A stretch of 31,016 nt of DNA, taken from CAIPVR01 sp049316905 (lineage in GTDB: Bacteria; Actinomycetota; Acidimicrobiia; Acidimicrobiales; Microtrichaceae). The notes under the pieces were generated by a model, which saw only the letters and a program-made list of their open reading frames with translations, was not told where the DNA came from and ran no database searches. The position numbers were made by a program, and so were the translations under genes. The first letter of the stretch is position 1; every line of letters starts with the position of its first letter. The DNA lies in NCBI GenBank assembly GCA_049316905.1, contig JBMOJH010000035.1, positions 1-31,016 on the forward strand, written 5' to 3'. Shown in pieces: positions 6,754-13,953 of this stretch.

Positions 6754-7374
6754 TCAGGCCGGGCCGTACAGCAGGAGCCAGACGCCGCGGGCCAGGACGT
6801 CGGCCAGTTCGTCGTCGCCGTCGGGCGACTCCAGCAGCACCGACATGCTGACGGTGCGTTCGATCGACCAGCCGACCATCGCCGCGGTCGCCCGGGCCCC
6901 GGCCGGGTCGCGGCCGTGCTCGACGGCGAGCTCGCGCACCCGCGCCTCGCACAGGTCGATGAAGCGCTCCACGCGGGTCACCCACCAGCGGGCCATGACC
7001 GGGTCGTAGGTGGTGGCCGCCCCGACCGCCCGCAGCAGCGGCTGGTGCTCCCGGTAGTGGGCGATGATGCGCCGGCACACGTCGCGCAGCTCGGCCCGGC
7101 CACCGGCGTGGTCGCCGGTGACCCAGCGCTCGCCCTCGCCGAGCATGTCGGCGGTGGAGGCCTCGGCGAGGCGCACCAGCAGCTCCGACTTGTCCGCGAA
7201 GTGGACGTAGAAGGTGGAGCGGGCCACGCCGGCGGCGTCGGCCACCTCCTGCACGCTGAGCTCCACGAACGAGCGCCCGTCGTCGAGCAGCTGCTCGACC
7301 GCGCGCAGCACCCGCTGCTCCACCGCCTCCCGGCGGGTGGCGCCGCCCGGGGGGCGCCGGGTCACCGACGGCAC
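6754..7374 (-). CDS. TetR-family transcriptional regulator
   Basis: 206 aa. The N-terminal helix-turn-helix is textbook: LSVQEVADAAGVARSTFYVHF (about 39-59), followed by ADKSELL. The C-terminal ligand-binding domain is all-helical, with a conserved-looking Trp pair (RWWVTRVERF). GTG start at 7374, 19 nt after the stop of the cytochrome P450 gene on the same strand, so the two are cotranscribed and the regulator probably controls its own operon through the palindrome at 8673-8687. The ligand is unknown, most likely the P450 substrate or a related hydrophobic or acyl-CoA compound. An N-terminal arm rich in Arg/Pro precedes the HTH. Confidence 0.9.
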   Translation of the reverse strand: MPSVTRRPPGGATRREAVEQRVLRAVEQLLDDGRSFVELSVQEVADAAGVARSTFYVHFADKSELLVRLAEASTADMLGEGERWVTGDHAGGRAELRDVCRRIIAHYREHQPLLRAVGAATTYDPVMARWWVTRVERFIDLCEARVRELAVEHGRDPAGARATAAMVGWSIERTVSMSVLLESPDGDDELADVLARGVWLLLYGPA

Positions 7375-7393
7375 GGGTCCGCTCCCGTCCCGC

Positions 7394-8650
7394 TCACTTC
7401 ATCCGGTAGCGGACGGGCAGGTGCTTCACGCCGCTCACGAATGTGGACGCCGTGTACTCGGTGTCGCCCGCGGGCTCGATCTCGGCGACGGCGTCGAACA
7501 GCTTCGGCAGGAAGGTGCGCACCTCCCGGCGGGCGAACTGCGAGCCGAGGCAGTAGTGCACGCCCACGCCGAACGAGATCAGGTCGCCGGCGTCGGGGCG
7601 GGTGATGTCGAACTCGTCGGCCCGCTCGAACACGCTCTCGTCGCGGTTGGCCGCCGGGTAGGACAGGAGGACGCGCTCGCCCTCGGCGATCGGCTGCCCC
7701 CCGACCTCGGTGTCGCGCTGTGCGTACCGGAGGAAGCTGCGCACGGGCGAGGCCCAGCGGATCGACTCGAGCGCCGCGTTGTCGGCGAGCGACGGGTCCT
7801 CGCGCAGGGCCTGCACCTGGTCGGGCCGGCGGATCAGCTCGTTGACGCCACCGGAGAGCGCGTAGCTCGTGGTGTCGTGCCCCGCCGTGGCGACGATGAT
7901 GTAGTACCAGAGCGAGGCGTGGCGCTCGAGGGGGCAGCCGTCCACCTGGCCGTTCGCGATGACGCTGGCGAGGTCGTCGGTGGGGTTGGCCTGGCGGTCG
8001 GCGGTCAGGTGGGCGAAGTAGTCGTCGAAGCGCCCGATGGTGCTGGTGAGGTACTCGAACGGGTCGCTGAACGCGCCGAGGTCGAGGTACTCGGGGTCCG
8101 CGGCGCCGAAGATGCCCTGGGTCAGCTCGAGCATGAGGCGCTCGTCCGACGGCGGCACGCCGAAGATGCTCATGATCACGCGCAACGTGTAGGGCACCGC
8201 GATGTCCTGGGCGAAGTCGCACTCACCGCCGAGGTCGGCGAGCTTCTGCACGTATTCATCCGCAATGGCGTCGATGTCGTCCTGGCGGGTGCGCACCGCC
8301 GCCGGCTTGAACCAGTCGTTGGTGACGTGTCGGTAGTCGTTGTGCTCCTTGCCGTCCATGTGGATGAGCGTCTTCGGGTTGATGCCCATGCCCTGGAGCA
8401 TCTCGAGCTGGCCGTCCGGCATCAGCACCGAGTGCTGGGTGTTGAAGAACACGTCGCTGCGGCGCGAGACGTCGAACACGTCCGCGTGGCGGGTCAGGAC
8501 GTACAGGGGGGACAGCCCCACGCCCTCGACGCGGAGGATCGGCTCGGTGCGGCGGAGCTCCGTGGCCTGCTCGTGCCAGGCGTCCATGTCGGTCCACGCC
8601 TGCGGGTCGCAGAAGATCCGGCCGCGCTCGTCGCTCAGCTCCACCTGCAT
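7394..8650 (-). CDS. Cytochrome P450 monooxygenase
   Basis: 418 aa, soluble bacterial class. Key elements: the I-helix oxygen-activation motif AGHDTT (256-261), the K-helix ExxR (E295-R298 in ESIRWASPV) and the haem-binding loop FGVGVHYCLG with axial ligand C367. NPKTLIHMDGKEHNDYRHV (91-109) matches the C-helix region of actinobacterial P450s that act on sterols, terpenes or fatty acids (CYP125/CYP142-like overall appearance), but the substrate cannot be deduced. No ferredoxin or reductase gene is adjacent, so electron partners must come from elsewhere. The ATG at 8650 has a good Shine-Dalgarno sequence (GGAGGTGG at 8662-8655). The TetR gene follows in the same operon. Family call is firm. 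Confidence 0.95.
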   Translation of the reverse strand: MQVELSDERGRIFCDPQAWTDMDAWHEQATELRRTEPILRVEGVGLSPLYVLTRHADVFDVSRRSDVFFNTQHSVLMPDGQLEMLQGMGINPKTLIHMDGKEHNDYRHVTNDWFKPAAVRTRQDDIDAIADEYVQKLADLGGECDFAQDIAVPYTLRVIMSIFGVPPSDERLMLELTQGIFGAADPEYLDLGAFSDPFEYLTSTIGRFDDYFAHLTADRQANPTDDLASVIANGQVDGCPLERHASLWYYIIVATAGHDTTSYALSGGVNELIRRPDQVQALREDPSLADNAALESIRWASPVRSFLRYAQRDTEVGGQPIAEGERVLLSYPAANRDESVFERADEFDITRPDAGDLISFGVGVHYCLGSQFARREVRTFLPKLFDAVAEIEPAGDTEYTASTFVSGVKHLPVRYRMK

Positions 8651-8672
8651 GTGTCCACCTCCGTCGGGATTC

Positions 8673-8706
8673 CGGACATCATGTCCGACGACCTGTCCGG
8701 TGTCGA
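8673..8706 (-). promoter_or_regulatory. Promoter and palindromic operator of the P450-TetR operon
   Basis: Minus strand: -35 box TCGACA (8706-8701), 17-bp spacer, -10 box CATGAT (8683-8678). A perfect 15-bp palindrome CGGACAT-C-ATGTCCG (8673-8687) covers the -10 box, and a further half-site TGTCCGG (8694-8700) lies in the spacer. This is a typical arrangement for TetR autorepression. The promoter gives a leader of about 20 nt, which carries the Shine-Dalgarno sequence. Confidence 0.6.
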
Positions 8707-8718
8707 GGCACTCCGGGC

Positions 8719-8773
8719 GGGGCAGCGGCGGGGCAGCGGCGGGGCAGCGGCGGGGCAGTGGCGGGGCAGTGGC
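8719..8773. repeat. Five tandem copies of an 11-bp G-rich repeat
   Basis: Unit GGGGCAG(C/T)GGC repeats five times without a gap; copies 1-3 have C and copies 4-5 have T at the variable position. It fills much of the 229-bp gap between the divergent P450 and ychF genes, upstream of the ychF -10 box. The spacing is about one helical turn, so each G-run lies on the same face of DNA. May be a simple-sequence expansion or a bound element. Confidence 0.9.
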
Positions 8774-8813
8774 GGTGCGGGGGTGGGGAGGAGGCCGGTG
8801 GGGTCCGGGCCGG

Positions 8814-8875
8814 TACTGTCGGGCCCACCGCGACGGCCGGACGGCCGGTCACGCGGCCCGACCCGAGCACAGGAG
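8814..8875 (+). promoter_or_regulatory. Promoter and ribosome binding site of ychF
   Basis: GGTACTGT with -10 box at 8814-8819, no clear -35. Start codon is 60 nt downstream, so unlike several neighbours this gene has a leader of about 50-55 nt with AGGAG at 8871-8875, 4 nt before the GTG. Confidence 0.45.
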
Positions 8876-8879
8876 CAGC

Positions 8880-9959
8880 GTGGAACGCTTCGGCTTCGTG
8901 GGCCTGCCCAACGCCGGCAAGTCCTCCCTCTACAACGCACTCGCCGGCGGCGGGGCCCTCGCCGCCCCGTACGCCTTCGCGACCGTGGACCCGAACGTGG
9001 GCGTGGCCAAGGTGCCCGACCCGCGCCTCGACGCCCTCGCCGCCATGAGCAACAGCCGCAGCGTGGTGCCCGCGGCGGTGCAGTTCGTCGACATCGCCGG
9101 CCTCGTGGAGGGTGCCGCGCAGGGCGAGGGCCTCGGCAACCGGTTCCTGGCCCACATCCGCGAGGTCGAGGCGATCGTGTTCGTGCTGCGGGCCTTCGAG
9201 GACACCGACGTGCCCGGCTCCGCCGACCCGGTCGAGCAGCTCGCCACCCTGGAGGTGGAGCTGGTCTACGCGGACCTCGAGTCGCTCGAGAAGCAGGCCG
9301 ACAAGAAGCGCAAGGCGGCCCGGGCCGACAGCTCGCTCGCGGACGAGGTCGCCGCGATGGACGCGGCGATCGAGGTGCTGCAGGCGGGCACCCCGCTCTA
9401 CCGCAGCGGCATCACCCCGGAGCAGCGTGAGCTGCTGCGGCCGTTCTTCCTGCTCACGGCGAAGCCGGCGATGGTGCTGGTGAACCTCGACGAGGAGCAG
9501 CTCGAGGACCCCGAGCCGGTGCTCGCGCCGGTCCGCACCGCGTTCGGGGGCGACCCCGGCCTGGTGCTCGGCCTGTGCATCCAGCTCGAGGCCGAGGCCG
9601 CGCTGCTCGACGAGGAGTCGCGGGCGGAGATGCTCGAGGCGCTCGGGCTCGGCGAGGGCGCGCTGCCCGCGTTCCTGCACACCGCCTACCGGTTGCTCGG
9701 GCTCCGGACCTTCCTCACCACGGGGGAGAAGGAGTCGCGGGCGTGGACCTTCCGGGCGGGCTCGCGGGCCCCGCAGGCCGCCGGGGTGATCCACACGGAC
9801 TTCGAGCGCGGTTTCATCCGCGCCGAGGTCATCTCGTGCGACGAGCTGCTCGAGATCGGCTCCTGGTCGAAAGCCCGTGAGGCCGGGAAGCTGCGGGTGG
9901 AGGGCAAGGACTACGAGGTCGTCGACGGCGACGTGGTCGAGTTCCGGTTCAACGTGTGA
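8880..9959 (+). CDS. ychF: Redox-regulated ATPase/GTPase YchF (Obg/OLA1 family)
   Basis: 359 aa, as expected for the family (~363). Domains in order: G domain with P-loop GLPNAGKSS (8-16), G2/G3 region with VDIAGLVEGA (70-79), the divergent NxxE motif NLDE (202-205) that makes the family prefer ATP, a coiled-coil-like insertion rich in Lys/Glu (about 125-165), and a C-terminal TGS domain (about 275-359). The protein binds ribosomes and is linked to translation and oxidative stress response; it acts in the cytoplasm. GTG at 8880 is chosen because it gives the canonical N-terminus (MERFGFVGLPNAGKSS) and has AGGAG upstream, although the frame stays open to 8340. Followed 14 nt later by the DUF192 gene. 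Confidence 0.97.
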   Translation: MERFGFVGLPNAGKSSLYNALAGGGALAAPYAFATVDPNVGVAKVPDPRLDALAAMSNSRSVVPAAVQFVDIAGLVEGAAQGEGLGNRFLAHIREVEAIVFVLRAFEDTDVPGSADPVEQLATLEVELVYADLESLEKQADKKRKAARADSSLADEVAAMDAAIEVLQAGTPLYRSGITPEQRELLRPFFLLTAKPAMVLVNLDEEQLEDPEPVLAPVRTAFGGDPGLVLGLCIQLEAEAALLDEESRAEMLEALGLGEGALPAFLHTAYRLLGLRTFLTTGEKESRAWTFRAGSRAPQAAGVIHTDFERGFIRAEVISCDELLEIGSWSKAREAGKLRVEGKDYEVVDGDVVEFRFNV

Positions 9960-9973
9960 GCGGGTGAACGGCC

Positions 9974-10309
9974 GTGCCGTGGCTGGTGCATGACGGGGAG
10001 GTGCTGGCCAGCCTGGAGACCGCCGCGGGCCGGCGCGCCCGTCGTCGTGGCCTCCTCGGCCGCGACCAGCCGGACGGCGTGCTGCGCCTCCGGGCCCGGT
10101 CGGTGCACACCTTCGGGATGCGGTTCCCCATCGACGTGGCGTTCTGCGTGCCGCGCCGGGACGGGTCGCTCGAGGTGGCGCGGGTGGTCACGCTGCGGCC
10201 CGGCCGCGTGACCTGGCCGCGGTGGCGGGCCCGGGTGGCGCTCGAGGCCGAGGCGGGGGCGTTCCGCTCGTGGGGCGTGTGCCGCGGCGACCGGTTGGAC
10301 GTGCGATGA
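9974..10309 (+). CDS. DUF192 family protein
   Basis: 111 aa. It shows the DUF192 pattern: RRRGLLGRD (about 24-32), then HTFGMRFPIDVAFC (about 45-58), in which the T-x-GM-FPIDV core is the family hallmark, and VTLRPGRVTWPRW. The biochemical role of the family is unknown; some members are exported, but this one lacks a signal peptide and is probably cytoplasmic. GTG at 9974 lies 14 nt after the ychF stop and rsmI follows 19 nt later, so these three genes form an operon. Its stop overlaps the ATG of an 8-codon mini-ORF that runs exactly to the rsmI start. Confidence 0.85.
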   Translation: MPWLVHDGEVLASLETAAGRRARRRGLLGRDQPDGVLRLRARSVHTFGMRFPIDVAFCVPRRDGSLEVARVVTLRPGRVTWPRWRARVALEAEAGAFRSWGVCRGDRLDVR

Positions 10310-10332
10310 GCACGGGGGTGATCGCGCGATGA
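10306..10332 (+). CDS. 8-codon mini-ORF bridging DUF192 and rsmI
   Basis: ATG at 10306 overlaps the DUF192 TGA (ATGA), and the mini-ORF (MSTGVIAR) stops at 10330-10332, overlapping the rsmI ATG (again ATGA). Both junctions share the 9-mer GCGATGAGC. It could pass terminating ribosomes on to rsmI. No function for the peptide is claimed, and it may be chance. Confidence 0.3.
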   Translation: MSTGVIAR

Positions 10333-11162
10333 GCGGCCGCGTCGTGGTGGTGGGCACCCCCATCGGGAACCTCGGTGACCTCACGCCGCGCGCGGCCGAG
10401 GCGCTCGCCGCGGCCGATGTGGTGGCGTGCGAGGACACGCGTCGTACCGGCCGGCTGCTCGCGCACGTGGGCGTGCACGCCCCGGAACTGCTCCGTCTCG
10501 ACGACCACACCGAGGCCGACCTGGCCGAGGGCCTGGTGCGCCGCGCGTCGGGGGGCCAGGTCGTCGCCGTGGTCTCCGACGCGGGCCTGCCCGGCCTGAG
10601 CGACCCGGGGGGCCGGGTGGTGGCCGCCGCGGCCGCGGCCGGGGTGGTGGTGGAGGTGGTGCCCGGCCCGTTCGCCGGGGCCGTGGCCGCGGTGGCCAGC
10701 GCGCTCCTCGACCCGTCGGGCCGGTTCGTGTTCGAGGGGTTCCTCCCGAGGAAGGGCGAGGCCCGGGCGGCGCGCGTCGAGGAGGTGGCCCGCGAGCGCC
10801 GGGCGGTGGTGCTCTACGAGGCGCCGCACCGGCTCGCTCGGACGCTGGAGGACCTCGCGGCGGTCGCCGGAGCGGACCGGGCGGTCGCGTTGTGCCGCGA
10901 GCTCACGAAGCTGCACGAGGAGGTGTGGCGCGGCTCGCTGGGCGACGCGGTGGCCCACGTGGAGGAGCGGGCACCGCGGGGCGAGTACGTGGTGGTGCTC
11001 GCCCCGGCGCCGGCGGCACCCGGGCCCACCGATGACGACGTGGTCGCCGCGCTCGTCCGCGCGGTGGGGGAGGGTGCGACGCGACGCGACGCCGCGGCGC
11101 GGGTGGCCGAGGAACTCGGCGTGGCGCCGAACCGGGTCAAGCGCCTGGCGCAGGACCTCTGA
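10329..11162 (+). CDS. rsmI: 16S rRNA (cytidine-1402-2'-O)-methyltransferase
   Basis: 277 aa SAM-dependent tetrapyrrole-methylase-fold enzyme that 2'-O-methylates C1402 of 16S rRNA in the P-site of the small subunit. Family motifs are plain: VVVGTPIGNLGDLTPRA at the N-terminus, ACEDTRRTGRLL, VVSDAGLPGLSDPG, VPGPFAGAVAAVASAL, FVFEGFLPRKG, LYEAPHRLARTLEDL and CRELTKLHEEVWRG. Typical length 270-290. The last ~50 residues (TDDDVVAALVRAVGEG...) form the usual helical tail. ATG at 10329. Third gene of the ychF operon; its 3' end overlaps that of the convergent larC by 26 bp. Confidence 0.97.
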   Translation: MSGRVVVVGTPIGNLGDLTPRAAEALAAADVVACEDTRRTGRLLAHVGVHAPELLRLDDHTEADLAEGLVRRASGGQVVAVVSDAGLPGLSDPGGRVVAAAAAAGVVVEVVPGPFAGAVAAVASALLDPSGRFVFEGFLPRKGEARAARVEEVARERRAVVLYEAPHRLARTLEDLAAVAGADRAVALCRELTKLHEEVWRGSLGDAVAHVEERAPRGEYVVVLAPAPAAPGPTDDDVVAALVRAVGEGATRRDAAARVAEELGVAPNRVKRLAQDL

Positions 11163-12378
11163 GCGCCCGGCCCGCGGCGTCGGCCGACACGTCCCGCACG
11201 GAGCGACCGGTGGCCGCGGCCACGCGGGCGGCGTCGTCGAACTCGGCCTTGGCGCCGTGCGGGCCCACCTTCACGCGGACCTCGTGGCCGTCGACGGTCA
11301 CCACCTCGGTGCGGCGTGGCAGCTCGTGCTTGGTCACGTCCCACTGGCGCAGCCCGAGCGTGCCGGTCTCGGCGGTGAGCAGGTTCCGGACGGTCGCGGC
11401 CACGTCGGGCCGGCAGAGCACGCGCACGGTGTGCGCGGCCCGGCCCTTCTTCATCGTGACGGGGACCACCCAGGCGTCGTCGGCCCCGGCCGAGAGCAGG
11501 CGGTCGACCACGTGGGCCAGCACCTCGGCGGTGACGTCGTCGACGTTGGTCTCGACCATCACCGCGCCGCGGGTCACCGTCGCCGCGGGGTTCGGGGGCA
11601 GGTCGGTCGCGGTCGGGGCAGCCGTCGTGGCGGTGCGGGTGAGCACGGCGGTCACGACGTTCGGGTGGGTGGGGGGATCCCAGCGGCCCGCGCCGCGGGC
11701 GCTGGCCGCCACCACGCCCGCCGGAAGGTGCCCCCAGGCGTCGGCCATCGTCACCAGGAGGGCCACGCCGGTGGGGGTGGCGGTCTCGCGGTCCACCTCG
11801 ACCGGCACGGTCGGGTGCCCGGCGAGCAGCTCGAGCACCGCCGGCGCGGGCACGGGCACCGCGCCGTGGGCCATGGCCGCCGTCCCGGTGCCGAGTCCGA
11901 TCGGGGCCACCACCACGCGGGGGCCGCCGAGCAGGTGCCACGCCGCCCAGGTGCCGACCACATCGACGATCGCGTCCACTGCGCCGACCTCGTGGAAGTG
12001 GACGTCGTCGATCGCCACCCCGTGGACCCGCGCCTCGGCCTCGGCCAGCGCCCGGAAGGTGCGGCGGGCCCCGTCGGTGACCGGTCCCGGGAGGCCGGCG
12101 CCGGCGAGCAGGGCGTCGATGCGGGACCAGGGCCGGTGGTGGTCGTGGTCGGGTGCGTGGACCTCCACGGCGGTGGCGGTCAGGCCCCGCCGCGTGGTGT
12201 CGCCGACCTCGAGGCGCCAGCCCGGCACGTCGAGGTGCCCCAACAGTCGCTCCGCCTCCGCGAGCGGCGCGCCCAGTCCCAGGAGCGCGCCCAGCAGCAT
12301 GTCGCCGGCCACGCCGTGCACCGGGTTCAGCCAGAGGGTGTCGGGCGGGGAACCGGACGCGTCCGCAACCGCGCTCAC
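11137..12378 (-). CDS. larC: Nickel insertion protein LarC (pyridinium-3,5-bisthiocarboxylate cofactor)
   Basis: 413 aa. LarC inserts nickel into pyridinium-3,5-bisthiocarboxylic acid mononucleotide in a CTP-dependent step, the last step of nickel-pincer nucleotide synthesis. Features: NPVHGVAGDMLLGALL (family G-x-x-GDM motif), DVHFHEVGAVDAIVD with a His-rich possible metal site, TPTGVALL, and the C-terminal NVDDVTAEVLAH and PVTMKKGRAAHTV segments. In Lactiplantibacillus plantarum LarC is made from two frames by frameshifting; here it is one continuous frame. The GTG start at 12378 overlaps the larB stop (GTGA); a longer open frame upstream is not used. It ends convergent with rsmI, overlapping by 26 bp. 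Confidence 0.93.
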   Translation of the reverse strand: MSAVADASGSPPDTLWLNPVHGVAGDMLLGALLGLGAPLAEAERLLGHLDVPGWRLEVGDTTRRGLTATAVEVHAPDHDHHRPWSRIDALLAGAGLPGPVTDGARRTFRALAEAEARVHGVAIDDVHFHEVGAVDAIVDVVGTWAAWHLLGGPRVVVAPIGLGTGTAAMAHGAVPVPAPAVLELLAGHPTVPVEVDRETATPTGVALLVTMADAWGHLPAGVVAASARGAGRWDPPTHPNVVTAVLTRTATTAAPTATDLPPNPAATVTRGAVMVETNVDDVTAEVLAHVVDRLLSAGADDAWVVPVTMKKGRAAHTVRVLCRPDVAATVRNLLTAETGTLGLRQWDVTKHELPRRTEVVTVDGHEVRVKVGPHGAKAEFDDAARVAAATGRSVRDVSADAAGRALRGPAPGA

Positions 12379-13037
12379 GGGCGTCCGCCGAGGATCCGCA
12401 GCGCGGCGCAGGCCGCGCCGTACCCGTTGTCGATGCCCACGGCGGTCACCCCGGGCGCGCACGACGCGAGCACCGACAGCAGCGCGGTGATCCCCTCGAA
12501 GCTCGTGCCGTAGCCGGTGGAGGTGGGCACCGCGATCACCGGCTGGTGGACCAGTCCGGCGAGCACGGTGGGCAGCGACGCCTCCATGCCGGCCACGGCG
12601 ACGATCACCCCGGCCCCGGCCAGGCCGTCGACCTCGCCGAGCAGGCGGTGCAGGCCGGCCACCCCCACGTCGGTCACCGCTCGCGTGCGTACGCCGTGGG
12701 CGGCGAGGGTGGCGCGGCACTCCTCCACCACGGGCAGGTCGGACGTGCCGCCGCAGACCACGGCCACCTCCCGGCGGGGGAGCTCCGGGTCGTGGCGCCA
12801 GGTCAGGGTGGTGCCGCGTTCGGCCTGCGGACCGAGGGGACGGAGGGCGACCCGGTGCGGTTCGTCGGCCCGGGTGACGATGACCGGACCGTCGGCCGAC
12901 GCCAGGTGGTGGGCCACGATCTCCGCGCACTGCTCCGGCGACTTGCCGGCGGCGTACACGGCCTCCGGCAGTCCGGTGCGTCGGGGGCGATCGAGGTCGG
13001 GACGGGTGTGGCCGAGGCCGGCCGCCCGTTCATCCAC
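12375..13037 (-). CDS. larB: Pyridinium-3,5-biscarboxylic acid mononucleotide synthase LarB
   Basis: 220 aa. LarB carboxylates and hydrolyses nicotinic acid adenine dinucleotide, the first step of the nickel-pincer cofactor. The C-terminal PurE-like domain is clear: VVCGGTSDLPVVEEC, VTDVGVAGLHRLL, AVAGMEASLPTVLAGL, AVPTSTGYGTSFEG and GIDNGYGAACAA. The N-terminal TGLPEAVYAAGKSPEQ matches the family segment with Pro-Glu and Gly-Lys. It is about 25 residues shorter at the N-terminus than the ~246-aa L. plantarum protein; the GTG at 13037 is the only start that keeps the conserved part and sits at the end of larE, which it overlaps by 8 bp. The next gene larC starts on its stop codon. Confidence 0.92.
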   Translation of the reverse strand: MDERAAGLGHTRPDLDRPRRTGLPEAVYAAGKSPEQCAEIVAHHLASADGPVIVTRADEPHRVALRPLGPQAERGTTLTWRHDPELPRREVAVVCGGTSDLPVVEECRATLAAHGVRTRAVTDVGVAGLHRLLGEVDGLAGAGVIVAVAGMEASLPTVLAGLVHQPVIAVPTSTGYGTSFEGITALLSVLASCAPGVTAVGIDNGYGAACAALRILGGRP

Positions 13038-13893
13038 CGGTCGCCCCTCCGGCCGCGGCGAGCGCCTCGGCGACGAGGTTCCCGCTGCGCAACCCGCGCG
13101 GGTCGAGTTCGACCTCGTCGAAGCCCGCGGCGCGGACCACGGCCTCCAGCCGCTCGGCGCGGGCCGTGGCGTCGTCCAGTTGATCGGCGCCCACCTCCAC
13201 CCGGGCCCGGCGACCGAGGTGCCGGACCCGCACGTCGCGCAGGCCGATCCCCCGCAGTGCGCTCTCCGCACGGTCCACCGCGCCCAGCAGCTCGACCGTC
13301 ACGGGCGTGCCGTGCGGGATCCGCGACGCCAGGCACGGCATGGCCGGCCGGTCCCACACCGGGAGGGCCGCGGCGCGGGCCGCGGCCCGCACGTCGGCCT
13401 TGGTGAGGCCCGCCTCGACGAGCGGGAAGCGCGCGCCGCGGGCCCGGGCCACCTCCTGGCCCGGGCGGTGCTCGCCGAGGTCGTCGACGTTGACCCCGAG
13501 CGCGACCGTGGCCGCCCGCCCGCGGGCCAGGGGCTCGAGCGCGTCCATCAGCGCGTCCTTGCAGCGCGCGCATCGGTCGAGGTCGTTGCGCACGTAGTCC
13601 GGCCGTGAGAGCTCGTCGGTGTCGACGGCGCGCCACGGCAGCCCCCACGCCGCGGCCAGGTCGCGGCAGTGGTCGAGCTCACCGGTCGCCAGTGAGGCGG
13701 AGCGTGCGGTCACCGCCAGCACCGCGCCGACGCCCAGGGTGTCCAGCGCGGTGTGCGCGAGCAGCGCGGAGTCCACGCCGCCCGAGAAGGCGACGACCAC
13801 AGGGCCCGTCGCCGCCAGTGCCTCGCGGAGCCCGACGATCCGCCCGTCGGGTGCGGCGGCGGACTCGGTCCCGAGGGGGGTGGTGGCGGCCAC
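13030..13893 (-). CDS. larE: ATP-dependent sulfur transferase LarE
   Basis: 287 aa. LarE adenylates the carboxylates of the LarB product and replaces them with thiocarboxylates. The N-terminal PP-loop pyrophosphatase motif is SGGVDSALL (37-45). Cysteines C108 and C111 form CxxC in LDRCARCKDALMD, and C187 lies in MPCLASRIPHGT, the place of the sulfur-donating Cys in L. plantarum LarE. The presence of all three fits the LarE subgroup reported to bind a [4Fe-4S] cluster and so transfer sulfur without sacrificing its own Cys; this is inference. The GTG at 13893 is set by a TACGAT box 6 nt upstream. First gene of larE-larB-larC, divergent from the kinase gene 60 bp away. No larA is present in the window. 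Confidence 0.93.
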   Translation of the reverse strand: MAATTPLGTESAAAPDGRIVGLREALAATGPVVVAFSGGVDSALLAHTALDTLGVGAVLAVTARSASLATGELDHCRDLAAAWGLPWRAVDTDELSRPDYVRNDLDRCARCKDALMDALEPLARGRAATVALGVNVDDLGEHRPGQEVARARGARFPLVEAGLTKADVRAAARAAALPVWDRPAMPCLASRIPHGTPVTVELLGAVDRAESALRGIGLRDVRVRHLGRRARVEVGADQLDDATARAERLEAVVRAAGFDEVELDPRGLRSGNLVAEALAAAGGATGG

Positions 13894-13905
13894 GGCGGGA
13901 TCGTA
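13894..13905 (-). promoter_or_regulatory. Leaderless promoter of the lar operon
   Basis: GGTACGAT on the minus strand: -10 box 13905-13900, then 6 nt (CCCGCC) to the larE GTG. Lies back-to-back with the kinase promoter. Confidence 0.55.
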
Positions 13906-13940
13906 CCGGGCCGGGGTGCGGGTCGCCCCCGGCCCCCGCC

Positions 13941-13953
13941 TACGGTGGCGGCC
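13941..13953 (+). promoter_or_regulatory. Leaderless promoter of the PfkB kinase gene
   Basis: -10 box TACGGT at 13941-13946, then 7 nt to the GTG at 13954. No convincing -35. Only 35 bp separate it from the divergent larE -10 box. Confidence 0.5.

Noticed and set aside
6719..7078. A long N-terminal extension of the PHP protein
   Set aside because: It would overlap the TetR gene and lie upstream of the TAGGGT box; the sequence before ATG 6718 is Arg/Pro/Gly-rich noise.
8719..8773. CRISPR-like array
   Set aside because: The units are 11 bp, directly adjacent and have no spacers, and no cas genes are present.
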